Below, piece by piece: positions 1 through 6,566 of a DNA stretch of 14,429 nucleotides (position 1 is the stretch's first letter; each line of letters begins with the position of its first letter). The stretch is from the NCBI GenBank assembly GCA_964445305.1, contig CAYUKK010000093.1, positions 1 to 14,429 on the forward strand, read 5' to 3'. The notes below the pieces were generated by a model that made no database searches, had not been told where the DNA came from, and saw only the letters and a list, made by a program, of their open reading frames with translations. This DNA comes from CAYUKK01 sp964445305 (GTDB lineage: Bacteria > Acidobacteriota > Aminicenantia > Aminicenantales > UBA8522). Made by a program: the position numbers and the translations under genes.

Positions 1-20
1 GGAGACGCGGGGGAGGTGGA

Positions 21-94
21 CCAGCGATGCGCTTGGCATCCTGGCTAGACTGGCTTTTGGCCGCTCCACGAGGTGCCTATCGTTTTGTTTTTTT
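21..94 (+). terminator. Possible rightward terminator and hairpins at the left edge
   Basis: No gene can be supported in the first 100 bases. Positions 21-44 can fold as a 9-bp stem with one bulged C (CCAG, GATGC, loop GCTTG, GCATC, CTGG). Positions 59-77 form a second, imperfect stem (GGC/GCC and CTC/GAG around a CAC loop), and a T-rich tract follows at 83-94 (four T, G, seven T). Read on the plus strand this resembles an intrinsic terminator for a gene lying left of the window and converging on the M14 peptidase gene. The second stem has two mismatched pairs, so confidence is low. The leftward transcript of the peptidase gene would also run into these hairpins. Confidence 0.35.
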
Positions 95-100
95 AGCTCT

Positions 101-1762
101 TTATTTCACCACTTCCTTGGCAAGGTTAACAGGGCTCATGAGCTTATAAACGGGGTAAGGCTGAAATTCGCGGCTCCATTGGGGGACAAGATGGCGGTCG
201 AAAAAATTCCAGACGACAAGGCCGTCATCGCTCTCCGGCTCGAGAAGATAGGCGGCTAAGTTGGCCAGCGGCTGAGCGGTGGGGACAAGGAGTGTGCCGG
301 CGGCAAATTCCTTCTCGATGACCGCATAATCGCCCCGGATTTGGTTGAGGCGATGCCCCTGGTAGAGGCGCTCAGAAGCTTTGATTTCCTTGGGTTGAAA
401 AGATTCGACTTCCAGAGTCACGGCCGCCGTGAGCTTTTCGACGAGGAGGCCATGCTGGAGAAGTTTGCCCAGGATGTCCGGGTCAGAAACGGTGAGGAGG
501 TAAGCGAAGGGGAGCCGAACGCTTTTCTTACCTATCCAATCGGAATAGTAAGGAATGGTCCAGGGCCTTACCCTGTCTGTCGGACGGACCTGGGGTCGTT
601 GCCCTTCCGCCGCCGAGATGACCTCGACTTCATAGGCGTTCACGGTCACGGGAGCGGCCAGCGGATGGACTTCGTAGTCGATGAAAAAGACATCTTTTTC
701 CGAAGGGCGCAGACCCCGGAGGATTGTCCTTCGATCGGCCTCAGCGATGAGCTTTTTCAGTTCCTCGGCATGGGCCCAGCAGTAGTCCAGGATGGCCCGC
801 AGGAAATGATAGTTTCCCATGACCCGAGCTTTGAAATCAGCATAAACATAGTTTTCGTCCAGGATGGCCAGACGATTGCGGAGGCCCATATAATTGGTAA
901 TGTACCGGGGCTGGGGCTCCATGGTCTGCCAGCCTTTTTCGGGAGCCCGGAAGTCCCTGAAGCCACCGTAGCCGACGGCCGGCGTGTTGTACTTCTTCTC
1001 GAGGATGGATTCGATCTCGGGCATCATGTGGTCCCGCTGATAGGCGACGAGGCGGCCATCCCCGTTGGGGTTGAGGGCCCACGAATAGGTGACGACTTCC
1101 TGGTGGTAGGAGCCGTTCGTCGTGTGGCAATCGACCAGGAGCAAGGGGTCCCAGCGGAGGAGGACGTTGCGAACGAGTCCCTGAACTTCAGGACTTTCCA
1201 GCTTCATCCCATCCCGGTTGAGGTCGAGGTTCTGGCCGTTGTGGCGGACGCCAACGCCCTCGCGGGGGCCAGGCTGGTGGCGCCTGTTGTCGGGGCTGAT
1301 TCTTTCGTTGCCGTCGGCGTTGAAAAGAGGGGCGATGAGGAGGATGAGCCGGTCGAGGTAGGGAGGCTCCTTCGCCAGGAGGATGTCCCTGGCCAGCATG
1401 AGCGAAGCCTCTTTGCCTTCAACTTCACCCGCATGGATATTAGCCTGGATGTAGATAACCGCCCTTCGGTCATAGGCCAGGGAGGCGGGCGCGGCCGGTG
1501 GCGGGTCGCCGATGACGAGAAGGGGGACAGCGCGGCCTTCAGTGCTAACGCAGAGAGTCTCCAGGCGAAGGCGGGAGCTGCGGCGCTGGAGGTCGGTGAC
1601 GAACTCCATGACATCCGCGTAGCGCGAAGTGGCCGTGAAATTGGACTGCTCGGCTTTTGTCCGCGGCAGCTCCTGAGCATAAAAAGGACGGACCAAAAAA
1701 GAAAAGCCAGAGATGATGATCACCGTCAAGATGGCTGACATAACTTTTTTCATCTTACTCAT
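101..1762 (-). CDS. Secreted M14-family zinc carboxypeptidase-like protein
   Basis: This is a predicted exported metallopeptidase of 553 residues. Residues 1-29 form a signal peptide: lysines after the start, a hydrophobic stretch rich in I, V and F, and a likely cut after FYA. The M14 hallmarks are visible. Zinc ligands are H110 and E113 in IHAGE and H213 in DCHTT. DLNRD (N182, R183) matches the substrate-binding Asn-Arg pair, and E303 in LDENY fits the catalytic glutamate. About 200 residues after the catalytic domain have no function I can name. I chose the ATG at 1762 because GGAGG lies 11 nt upstream and the signal peptide follows directly. An ATG at 1846 would add 28 residues ahead of the signal peptide. 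The preceding gene on this strand is a GT39-type glycosyltransferase 93 bp away. Family membership is well supported. The substrate (peptides, cell-wall peptides or amidated compounds) is unknown. Confidence 0.88.
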   Translation of the reverse strand: MSKMKKVMSAILTVIIISGFSFLVRPFYAQELPRTKAEQSNFTATSRYADVMEFVTDLQRRSSRLRLETLCVSTEGRAVPLLVIGDPPPAAPASLAYDRRAVIYIQANIHAGEVEGKEASLMLARDILLAKEPPYLDRLILLIAPLFNADGNERISPDNRRHQPGPREGVGVRHNGQNLDLNRDGMKLESPEVQGLVRNVLLRWDPLLLVDCHTTNGSYHQEVVTYSWALNPNGDGRLVAYQRDHMMPEIESILEKKYNTPAVGYGGFRDFRAPEKGWQTMEPQPRYITNYMGLRNRLAILDENYVYADFKARVMGNYHFLRAILDYCWAHAEELKKLIAEADRRTILRGLRPSEKDVFFIDYEVHPLAAPVTVNAYEVEVISAAEGQRPQVRPTDRVRPWTIPYYSDWIGKKSVRLPFAYLLTVSDPDILGKLLQHGLLVEKLTAAVTLEVESFQPKEIKASERLYQGHRLNQIRGDYAVIEKEFAAGTLLVPTAQPLANLAAYLLEPESDDGLVVWNFFDRHLVPQWSREFQPYPVYKLMSPVNLAKEVVK

Positions 1763-1773
1763 GAGAATTTTTT

Positions 1774-1778
1774 CCTCC
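1774..1778 (-). promoter_or_regulatory. Ribosome binding site of the M14 peptidase gene
   Basis: GGAGG on the minus strand, 11 nt before the ATG at 1762. It decides between this start and the more distal ATG at 1846, which has AGAAGG directly abutting the codon and so no usable spacing. Confidence 0.75.
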
Positions 1779-1806
1779 GTGTTGGATTGATTATGTGGAA
1801 TCGAGT

Positions 1807-1820
1807 TTATGCGAACATAA
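1807..1820 (-). other. Short hairpin between the GT39 and M14 genes
   Basis: On the minus strand the sequence is TTATG, TTCG, CATAA: a 5-bp stem closed by a UUCG tetraloop, inside the 93-bp gap between two co-oriented genes. It has no T-run, so it is not a standard terminator. It could be an mRNA stability or processing element, or chance. Confidence 0.3.
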
Positions 1821-1855
1821 GCCCAGAGTCTACGACGCGTTTTCATCCTTCTTGT

Positions 1856-3619
1856 TTAGCGAGCGTCTTCCAGCCGGTAGATTCCCAGGATGGAAGCATT
1901 CCCCACTTTGATGGAATGGATTTGAGGCAGGAAAAATTCACCAGGATAAGTGCTGGTGTAGTTAGTGAGAAAATATTTCATCGGTCGAAACCCCTGGGAG
2001 TTCAAGTATGTCTGTTCGATGGCCTCCTTTTCTTGCGGGTGGTGCGTGAGGCGGAGGAGCTCATCCCTTTCCTCGGGCGTCATTTTAGACCGGACGACGA
2101 GCCGATGAAAACGAGGATTGACGAAATACTTGCTCGGCCGTCGGGCGGCAAAGCGCAGGATTTTCCTGTTGACCCGGAGGGGAATATAAAGGGGTCGAAA
2201 GGTGATGGGCCGTTGTCTTTCCCGGAGAGGCAGGATGAGGGTGTTGTATTCGCCGGGACGATTGTCCACAGCGACGACGATGGTCTCGGAGGGGTCGACC
2301 CGGAGGAGATATTCGAGTCCCTGTTTGTAGGACAGACCCCAGTAATCCAGCTCGAAATTCCGACTCACCGTGACCATGTCTCGGCCCGCCAGTCGGTTGA
2401 AATAGACATTCTCGTGGGGATGGTTCTTGACCATGAAAACAGCTGTCCGGCCCATGCCCGCGACCATCACCGTTAGGATGAGGATTTTTCCGGCCAAGGC
2501 CAATTCCCTTTGATTGATCTTGGAGACGGAATCAAGAATCGCTCGCCAGCCTCGCAGCGCAATGAGAAGCAAGGCGGGGTAGATAAAAAAGAGATGGCGA
2601 TACTCATTATAGGTACAAACATTGAGAAGGATCGAGGCAACGGGCGGGACAAAAAACCAAAGAAGAACAAGAGTCCCCCAAGCTCTGGTCTGGTTTGTCC
2701 GAGGCACCTTTTTCAAGATGTCAAGAAGAAAAGCCCCCACGCCGAGTAAAAAAAGGCCGAGATAGAGGAGAGGTGTGGCAATGCCTATCCAGACTGGAAT
2801 GTAATGCCATGGAGTGTCGCCACAGGCGTAATACCTTCCCAGGTACAATTGGGCTCCCGGCCAGGGGTGATGGGAGGAGAAACGATAAACACTGATGAAG
2901 CGCCCCACGGGGTCGTCCCAAAGCGTCGGCCAGAAAAGTATTGTCAGCCCGGCATAAAGGCCCATGAACCCCAGAGCCAAACCCAGCCCGGCCAGGAGTT
3001 TCTTGCCTTTTTTGCGTCTTTCCCAAAGAAGAAAGAGAATGCCCACGCCAGCCAGGAAAAAAGTCAGCATCCCCATCAATCGAACATCGGTGGCCACAGC
3101 GCAAGCTAAGGCAAGCCAGATCATCGTCTTGAGATTGGGCCTTTCCATAAATTTGATGAGAGCGAAGAGGGCAGCGATAACAGCTGTCATCAAGGGTATA
3201 TCCTTGGGGTTATAAAACGAATGGGCGAAAACGCGAGGGCTCAGGACGAGAAAGACGCAGCCGAGCAGGGCCATTTCCCACCGGCCGAAGATTTTCCGGC
3301 CAAGCAAATAGAAAAACCACACCCCGGCATAGAAAATGAGAAAAAAGGCCAGATGCCGGGTGAGATAGAGAGTTCGGGAGTCCTTGCTCACGGCCTTCTG
3401 GAGGACGGCCAGGAGGATATCGGGGAAAGAGCCATAGTTCCTTTCCACTTCATTCTCGAGAAGCCTCTGGTCACCGCGGATGACATAATCCAGGAAGGCT
3501 CGGCCTCTCCACTCATGAATGGGTTCATCCCAGCAAACGCCGTAATCCTTAAAAATGAGGAGTCCCCCGGCCAGGAGGAGCAGGAAAAACATGCCGACGG
3601 CCACTGCTTGGCGATTCAT
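1856..3619 (-). CDS. GT39-type (ArnT/PMT-like) integral membrane glycosyltransferase
   Basis: A 587-residue polytopic membrane protein resembling family GT39/PMT-2 enzymes, which move a sugar from a polyprenyl-phosphate donor to lipid or protein acceptors outside the cytoplasmic membrane. The first membrane helix (about residues 5-22) is followed by CWDEP, whose D31-E32 pair fits the acidic motif at the first external loop of this fold. Roughly ten further hydrophobic segments continue to about residue 390, interrupted by short basic loops. A mostly soluble C-terminal domain of about 190 residues follows. The ATG at 3619 starts just before the first helix. A TTG at 3658 would add 13 residues but overlaps the -35 box of its own promoter. 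The promoter places the transcript start only about 4 nt from the ATG, and no Shine-Dalgarno is seen, so the message may be leaderless. The divergent neighbour encodes a GT2 enzyme of the type that makes polyprenyl-linked donors. The sugar and acceptor cannot be read from the sequence. Confidence 0.8.
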   Translation of the reverse strand: MNRQAVAVGMFFLLLLAGGLLIFKDYGVCWDEPIHEWRGRAFLDYVIRGDQRLLENEVERNYGSFPDILLAVLQKAVSKDSRTLYLTRHLAFFLIFYAGVWFFYLLGRKIFGRWEMALLGCVFLVLSPRVFAHSFYNPKDIPLMTAVIAALFALIKFMERPNLKTMIWLALACAVATDVRLMGMLTFFLAGVGILFLLWERRKKGKKLLAGLGLALGFMGLYAGLTILFWPTLWDDPVGRFISVYRFSSHHPWPGAQLYLGRYYACGDTPWHYIPVWIGIATPLLYLGLFLLGVGAFLLDILKKVPRTNQTRAWGTLVLLWFFVPPVASILLNVCTYNEYRHLFFIYPALLLIALRGWRAILDSVSKINQRELALAGKILILTVMVAGMGRTAVFMVKNHPHENVYFNRLAGRDMVTVSRNFELDYWGLSYKQGLEYLLRVDPSETIVVAVDNRPGEYNTLILPLRERQRPITFRPLYIPLRVNRKILRFAARRPSKYFVNPRFHRLVVRSKMTPEERDELLRLTHHPQEKEAIEQTYLNSQGFRPMKYFLTNYTSTYPGEFFLPQIHSIKVGNASILGIYRLEDAR

Positions 3620-3629
3620 GGGGCGTCTT

Positions 3630-3658
3630 ATTGTACCCGAGGGGAAAGGGCAAGACAA
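3630..3658 (-). promoter_or_regulatory. Leftward sigma70-type promoter of the GT39 gene
   Basis: On the minus strand, a -35 box TTGTCT (3653-3658) and a -10 box TACAAT (3630-3635) are separated by exactly 17 bp. The predicted transcript start falls about 4 nt before the ATG at 3619. The -35 box matches the consensus at four of six positions and the -10 box at five of six. Confidence 0.6.
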
Positions 3659-3664
3659 TAATCC

Positions 3665-3693
3665 TTGACAGCGTTCTGGTCGTCATCTATACT
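3665..3693 (+). promoter_or_regulatory. Rightward sigma70-type promoter of the GT2-methyltransferase gene
   Basis: TTGACA (3665-3670), a perfect -35 box, is followed after 17 bp by TATACT (3688-3693), a five-of-six -10 box. Transcription should begin near 3700. This excludes the open-frame sequence between 3631 and 3700 from the coding region and supports the GTG at 3727. The -35 box lies 6 bp from that of the divergent leftward promoter. Confidence 0.8.
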
Positions 3694-3726
3694 CGGCCTA
3701 ACGAAATCAGGAAACAAGAATTCATC

Positions 3727-5250
3727 GTGACATCTGAAGAGGTCGAGCTCTCCATCGTCATCCCAGCTTACAATGAGGGCAAGAGGCTGCCCTTTTTTCT
3801 CCATGAGCTCATTTCCTACTGCACGAAGAGCCCGAGGACTTATGAGATTATTGTCGTCGATGACGGAAGCGAGGACAACACCGCCAAAATAGCCTCAGAG
3901 TTCCAGTCTCAATTCCCGGGGCTGCGGGTTTACAGGCTCGGAAAGAACCGGGGGAAGGGGTATGCAGTCAGGTATGGACTTTTCCGTTCGCGCGGGAAAA
4001 TAAGCCTTTTCATGGATGCCGATGGTTCCACGCCGCCCACGGAGATCGAAAGGAACGTCCATTATTTGGAGGAGGGTTACGACATCTTCGTCGGTTCTCG
4101 TGTCCTCAAAGACAAGGATCAGGTGTTGAAGGTCGCTCTCCACCGAAAGGCCATGGGAACAGTGTTCAATTTTCTTGTCAATAAAATCCTCTCTCTCAAG
4201 ATCAGAGATACCCAATGCGGCTTTAAAATGTTCAGGCGTGAAATCATCGACCCCCTGTTTTCCCGAATGAGCATCCACCGATTTGGCTTCGACCTGGAGA
4301 TTCTTTATTTGGCTCACAAGATGGGCTATCGAATCAAAGAAGGCCCGGTTTCGTGGAGACACATCAAGGGCTCGAAAATCAACCTTTTCGTGGATTCGCT
4401 GAAGATGCTGATCAACATTTTCCAGGTCAGAAACTGGCACCTCACGCCCATCAACCCGGCCAGCCTTTATCTTGGCCCGGATGAATATGGGTTTATGTTC
4501 GAGATGGAGAATTCTCACTGGTGGTTTCTCTCCCGGAACCGCCTGGTCACGCATCTTGTTGAATCTTTGAGCCCGCATTTCGCCAGGATTTTAGATGCTG
4601 GCTCGGGCACGGGGGTGAATTTGACCTGGTTGAGCAAGTTCGGGAGTGCTTTTGGCATGGATATCTCTCCGCAAGCGATTGAATTCTGCCGAAGGAGGAG
4701 CCTAAAAAAATTGGTTCGCGGATCGCTGGACAAGGCATGTTTCAAAGCCGAGACATTCGACCTTGTCACTTGCCTGGATGTGCTGGAACATACGGTCGAC
4801 CCCTTGCGGACCTTGATCGAGTTGAAAAATATTCTTCGCCAGAATGGCCGGATGGTCCTCACCGTGCCCGCCTTCAAGTTTTTGTGGAGTCAGCACGATG
4901 AGGCTCTGTCCCATCGCCGGCGCTACGGCAAGAAGGATTTGCAGCTGGAGCTACGACAAGCCGGGTTGAGAGCAGAGAAAATGGGCTATTTTTTCTTCGC
5001 CTCCTTCTTCGTTGTCGCGCCGATAAGGATCATCAGAAAATTGCTGGCGCCGAACCTCGTTTCGAGAAGCGACACAACCACTTTGCCCCCCCAGCTACTC
5101 AATATTTTCTTGATAAAGTTGTTTAGCTGGGAACTGAGGGTGCTCAACCGTTTCTCCCTGCCGTTCGGAACGACTCTTTATGCCGTTGTTTCTAAGGTCT
5201 CGGCAGAACCTCAACCGGCGGTGGAAATTTTGCCAAGGAATAGTGGATGA
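3727..5250 (+). CDS. Fusion of a DPM1/ALG5-like GT2 glycosyltransferase with a class I SAM methyltransferase
   Basis: A 507-residue two-domain protein. Residues 1 to about 240 are a GT-A glycosyltransferase like dolichyl/polyprenyl-phosphate hexose synthases: SIVIPAYNEG near the N-terminus, nucleotide-binding VVDDGS (D45, D46), metal-binding DAD (97-99), and the subgroup-typical QCGFK (163-167) and FGFDLE. It should transfer a sugar from a nucleotide donor to a polyprenyl phosphate. Residues about 250-495 are a methyltransferase: HWWF (264-267), SAM-binding LDAGSGTG (glycines 292-296), CLDVLEH (349-355) and HRRRYGKKDL from residue 396. No clear transmembrane hairpin follows the GT2 domain, so membrane contact is probably peripheral. 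I chose GTG 3727 because the promoter starts transcription near 3700, with AGGA at 3709-3712 as a rather distant Shine-Dalgarno. The methyltransferase substrate is unknown; it may be the same glycan or lipid. Domain calls are firm and the pathway is inference. Confidence 0.85.
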   Translation: MTSEEVELSIVIPAYNEGKRLPFFLHELISYCTKSPRTYEIIVVDDGSEDNTAKIASEFQSQFPGLRVYRLGKNRGKGYAVRYGLFRSRGKISLFMDADGSTPPTEIERNVHYLEEGYDIFVGSRVLKDKDQVLKVALHRKAMGTVFNFLVNKILSLKIRDTQCGFKMFRREIIDPLFSRMSIHRFGFDLEILYLAHKMGYRIKEGPVSWRHIKGSKINLFVDSLKMLINIFQVRNWHLTPINPASLYLGPDEYGFMFEMENSHWWFLSRNRLVTHLVESLSPHFARILDAGSGTGVNLTWLSKFGSAFGMDISPQAIEFCRRRSLKKLVRGSLDKACFKAETFDLVTCLDVLEHTVDPLRTLIELKNILRQNGRMVLTVPAFKFLWSQHDEALSHRRRYGKKDLQLELRQAGLRAEKMGYFFFASFFVVAPIRIIRKLLAPNLVSRSDTTTLPPQLLNIFLIKLFSWELRVLNRFSLPFGTTLYAVVSKVSAEPQPAVEILPRNSG

Positions 5251-5278
5251 AAATCCCTTGGCGCGACGGATTCTGACC

Positions 5279-5310
5279 GAGAAAATAGAGAATAGAATCC
5301 TTATTTTCTC
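5279..5310. terminator. Possible bidirectional terminator between convergent genes
   Basis: The 50-bp gap between the convergent genes contains GAGAAAATA (5279-5287) and its complement TATTTTCTC (5302-5310) with a 14-nt loop; the right arm overlaps the lipoprotein stop region. Just before it, GCCAAGG (5232-5238) and CCTTGGC (5256-5262) can pair across the stop codon of the GT2 fusion. Neither stem is followed by a clean T-run, so this is only a candidate. Confidence 0.3.
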
Positions 5311-6251
5311 TTGCCTTTGACTGTCACCCAGGCAGAAAGCTGATGGGAAGTGCCGTCCTTTAAATAAAAGCTGACCGTAATTTCGTAACGAGATTGTGAG
5401 GGTGGGCTGGGAATCAAGCTGATGGCATCCTTCTGGGTAAACTTGGCCTGGAAGCATATCCCGGTCAATTCTGTTCTTACCGGAGCAATGGAGGCTCCAG
5501 TTGGGCCGCTCATCGTAAGAGGATGAGCCGAAGTGACCTCAATCTGGTCAAAGCCTTTGCCGCTGATGCGGGCCGTGACGAGGTCATCGCCGTCCCCATC
5601 CTCCTTGGCATTGGCCCAGGCTATGTTCCAGGTATTTGGCCGGATTTCCAGCTTGAGCTCGCCGGCCAGCCATCTATTCCCGACGATAGTGATCGGACAG
5701 GAAAGCCCGCTGTCGGTTCCGCTCCCGTTGCCGTCTCCCCAGATAACCTGAATGTCGTAGGTTTGTCCGGGAACGGGTTCAGGGATGATGCCGATGGCCT
5801 CGCTCTTCGAGAACTTGGCCATGGCAAAAAACGGTCCGGCTTGCGAAAAGAGTGGCTCGCCCGTCTTGTCCCCTTCTGGCCCGACCATCCTCAGCGATGC
5901 GGGGTTAATGGCCTCAAAACCGGAGCCATAGACCCAAACCGTCACGAGCCCCTCACTGTGGGTCCAGTTGATGTTCCAGCGGGATGGCTGAATCTCCACC
6001 GCAAGCTCCTGCTCAGAGGAATCGTTTTCCCTGTTCCTGGACCGCCTTCTTTCCTGGTTTCCGTTCGCGCCGGTCGCCGACACTTTTTCCGGAGCTTTCA
6101 GACTCGTAGAGGCGACATTGCCCGCTGTTTCCTGGTCGGTGCTCTTTTCCCCATCCATCTGGGGCGAAAAAGGGTTGATATCCTTCTGGCAACAGACGAA
6201 ACCGAGAGAGACAAGGAAAAGAGTTGCCGTGATGAGAGTCTTCGTTTTCAT
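5301..6251 (-). CDS. Probable lipoprotein with two copies of an unrecognised ~110-residue domain
   Basis: A 316-residue exported protein I do not recognise. The N-terminus has two lysines, a hydrophobic core and a Cys pair (C20, C21) in GFVCC, consistent with lipidation though the lipobox is imperfect. Residues 22-80 form a polar, charged linker including a run of arginines. Two homologous units follow, residues about 83-190 and 199-313. Each opens with an E-I-x-P-x-x-W-N-I-x-W signature, then a G-x-G-F element, a G-P element and an AKF-(S/T)-(K/Q)-x-x-A-I-x-(L/I)-I-P element, and ends in a strand-like segment. Alternating hydrophobic residues suggest beta sandwiches. No catalytic motif is visible, so binding or envelope scaffolding is the most I would infer. 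The ATG at 6251 has GGGAGGAG 7 nt upstream and a near-consensus promoter further up. The gene stands alone, convergent to the GT2 fusion. Confidence 0.75.
   Translation of the reverse strand: MKTKTLITATLFLVSLGFVCCQKDINPFSPQMDGEKSTDQETAGNVASTSLKAPEKVSATGANGNQERRRSRNRENDSSEQELAVEIQPSRWNINWTHSEGLVTVWVYGSGFEAINPASLRMVGPEGDKTGEPLFSQAGPFFAMAKFSKSEAIGIIPEPVPGQTYDIQVIWGDGNGSGTDSGLSCPITIVGNRWLAGELKLEIRPNTWNIAWANAKEDGDGDDLVTARISGKGFDQIEVTSAHPLTMSGPTGASIAPVRTELTGICFQAKFTQKDAISLIPSPPSQSRYEITVSFYLKDGTSHQLSAWVTVKGKRK
5313..5657 (-). repeat. Second copy of the duplicated lipoprotein domain
   Basis: Encodes residues about 199-313. It shares with the first copy the opening W-N-I-x-W signature, the G-x-G-F element, a G-P step and the AKF...A-I-x-L-I-P block in the same order. 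It carries an acidic insert rich in Gly and Asp (residues 217-223) that the first copy lacks. Confidence 0.7.
5682..6005 (-). repeat. First copy of the duplicated lipoprotein domain
   Basis: Encodes residues about 83-190. It aligns by eye with residues 199-313 of the same protein at several conserved blocks. The divergence between copies indicates an old duplication rather than a recent expansion. Confidence 0.7.
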
Positions 6252-6258
6252 TCTTTTT

Positions 6259-6266
6259 CTCCTCCC
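6259..6266 (-). promoter_or_regulatory. Ribosome binding site of the lipoprotein gene
   Basis: GGGAGGAG on the minus strand ends 7 nt before the ATG at 6251. It is strong and fixes the start ahead of the signal peptide. Confidence 0.8.
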
Positions 6267-6314
6267 TATTCCTGAGAACTATGATGGAGAAAAAACCGTT
6301 TGTTTCTTGCTTGT

Positions 6315-6343
6315 AATATAACCTTGAGAAGAGGATGCGTCAA
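6315..6343 (-). promoter_or_regulatory. Promoter of the lipoprotein gene
   Basis: On the minus strand, TTGACG (6338-6343, five of six) and TATATT (6315-6320, five of six) are separated by 17 bp. Transcription should start near 6308, giving a leader of about 57 nt that includes the Shine-Dalgarno site. The -35 box overlaps the end of a palindrome at 6342-6361. Confidence 0.75.
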
Positions 6344-6361
6344 TCACCTCTTGGGGTGATT
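6342..6361. promoter_or_regulatory. 20-bp palindrome overlapping the lipoprotein -35 box (operator or reverse-facing terminator)
   Basis: AATCACC (6342-6348), a 6-bp spacer and GGTGATT (6355-6361) form a perfect 7-6-7 inverted repeat. Relative to the predicted start near 6308 its centre lies at about -43, close to where class II activators bind; a repressor there would block the -35 box. On the plus strand the palindrome runs into seven T (6360-6366) and so also looks like an intrinsic terminator, but no plus-strand gene lies before it. I favour a regulator site; the terminator reading would only stop antisense transcripts. Confidence 0.5.
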
Positions 6362-6366
6362 TTTTT

Positions 6367-6566
6367 CAGTGCGCCTCCTCTTTCTCAAAGAACCAGAAAA
6401 GCGTCGAGGGTGATAGTTCGTCTTGAAACTACCGACGTTGTGACCTCCGCAAACCGGTGTCTTCTATTCCCCGTTGGGACAGACCGGAGTTTGGAATGAA
6501 GTCCCGGTGGGCTTATCACTCGGATAAATGTTTAGATGAGAAGATGGTAAGGAGTGGCGGCCGGCT
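6367..6566. other. Non-coding gap between the operon end and the lipoprotein promoter
   Basis: This is the rest of the 315-bp gap (6252-6566). I see no convincing gene or RNA. TTATC (6513-6517) and GATAA (6523-6527) can form a 5-bp hairpin with a 5-nt loop. An ACCGG/CCGGT pair lies near 6482-6508. Neither is followed by a T-run in the leftward direction, so the seven-gene operon that ends at 6567 has no visible intrinsic terminator. Confidence 0.4.

Noticed and set aside
1..100. tRNA or other RNA gene suggested by the hairpin at 21-44
   Set aside because: No T-loop GTTC sequence, no cloverleaf partner arms and no CCA end could be found.
341..1738. 465-codon open frame on the plus strand opposite the M14 peptidase gene
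   Set aside because: It is antisense to a well-supported gene whose signal peptide and zinc motifs are clear, and its translation shows no family motif. Long antisense frames are expected in codon-biased G+C-rich genes.
3631..3726. Upstream extension of the GT2 fusion to a TTG at 3631
   Set aside because: A near-perfect promoter (TTGACA-17-TATACT) lies inside it, so this stretch would not be transcribed from that promoter.
5523..6275. 250-codon plus-strand frame opposite the lipoprotein gene
   Set aside because: The minus-strand frame has a signal peptide, a strong Shine-Dalgarno, a promoter and an internal repeat. The plus frame has none of these.
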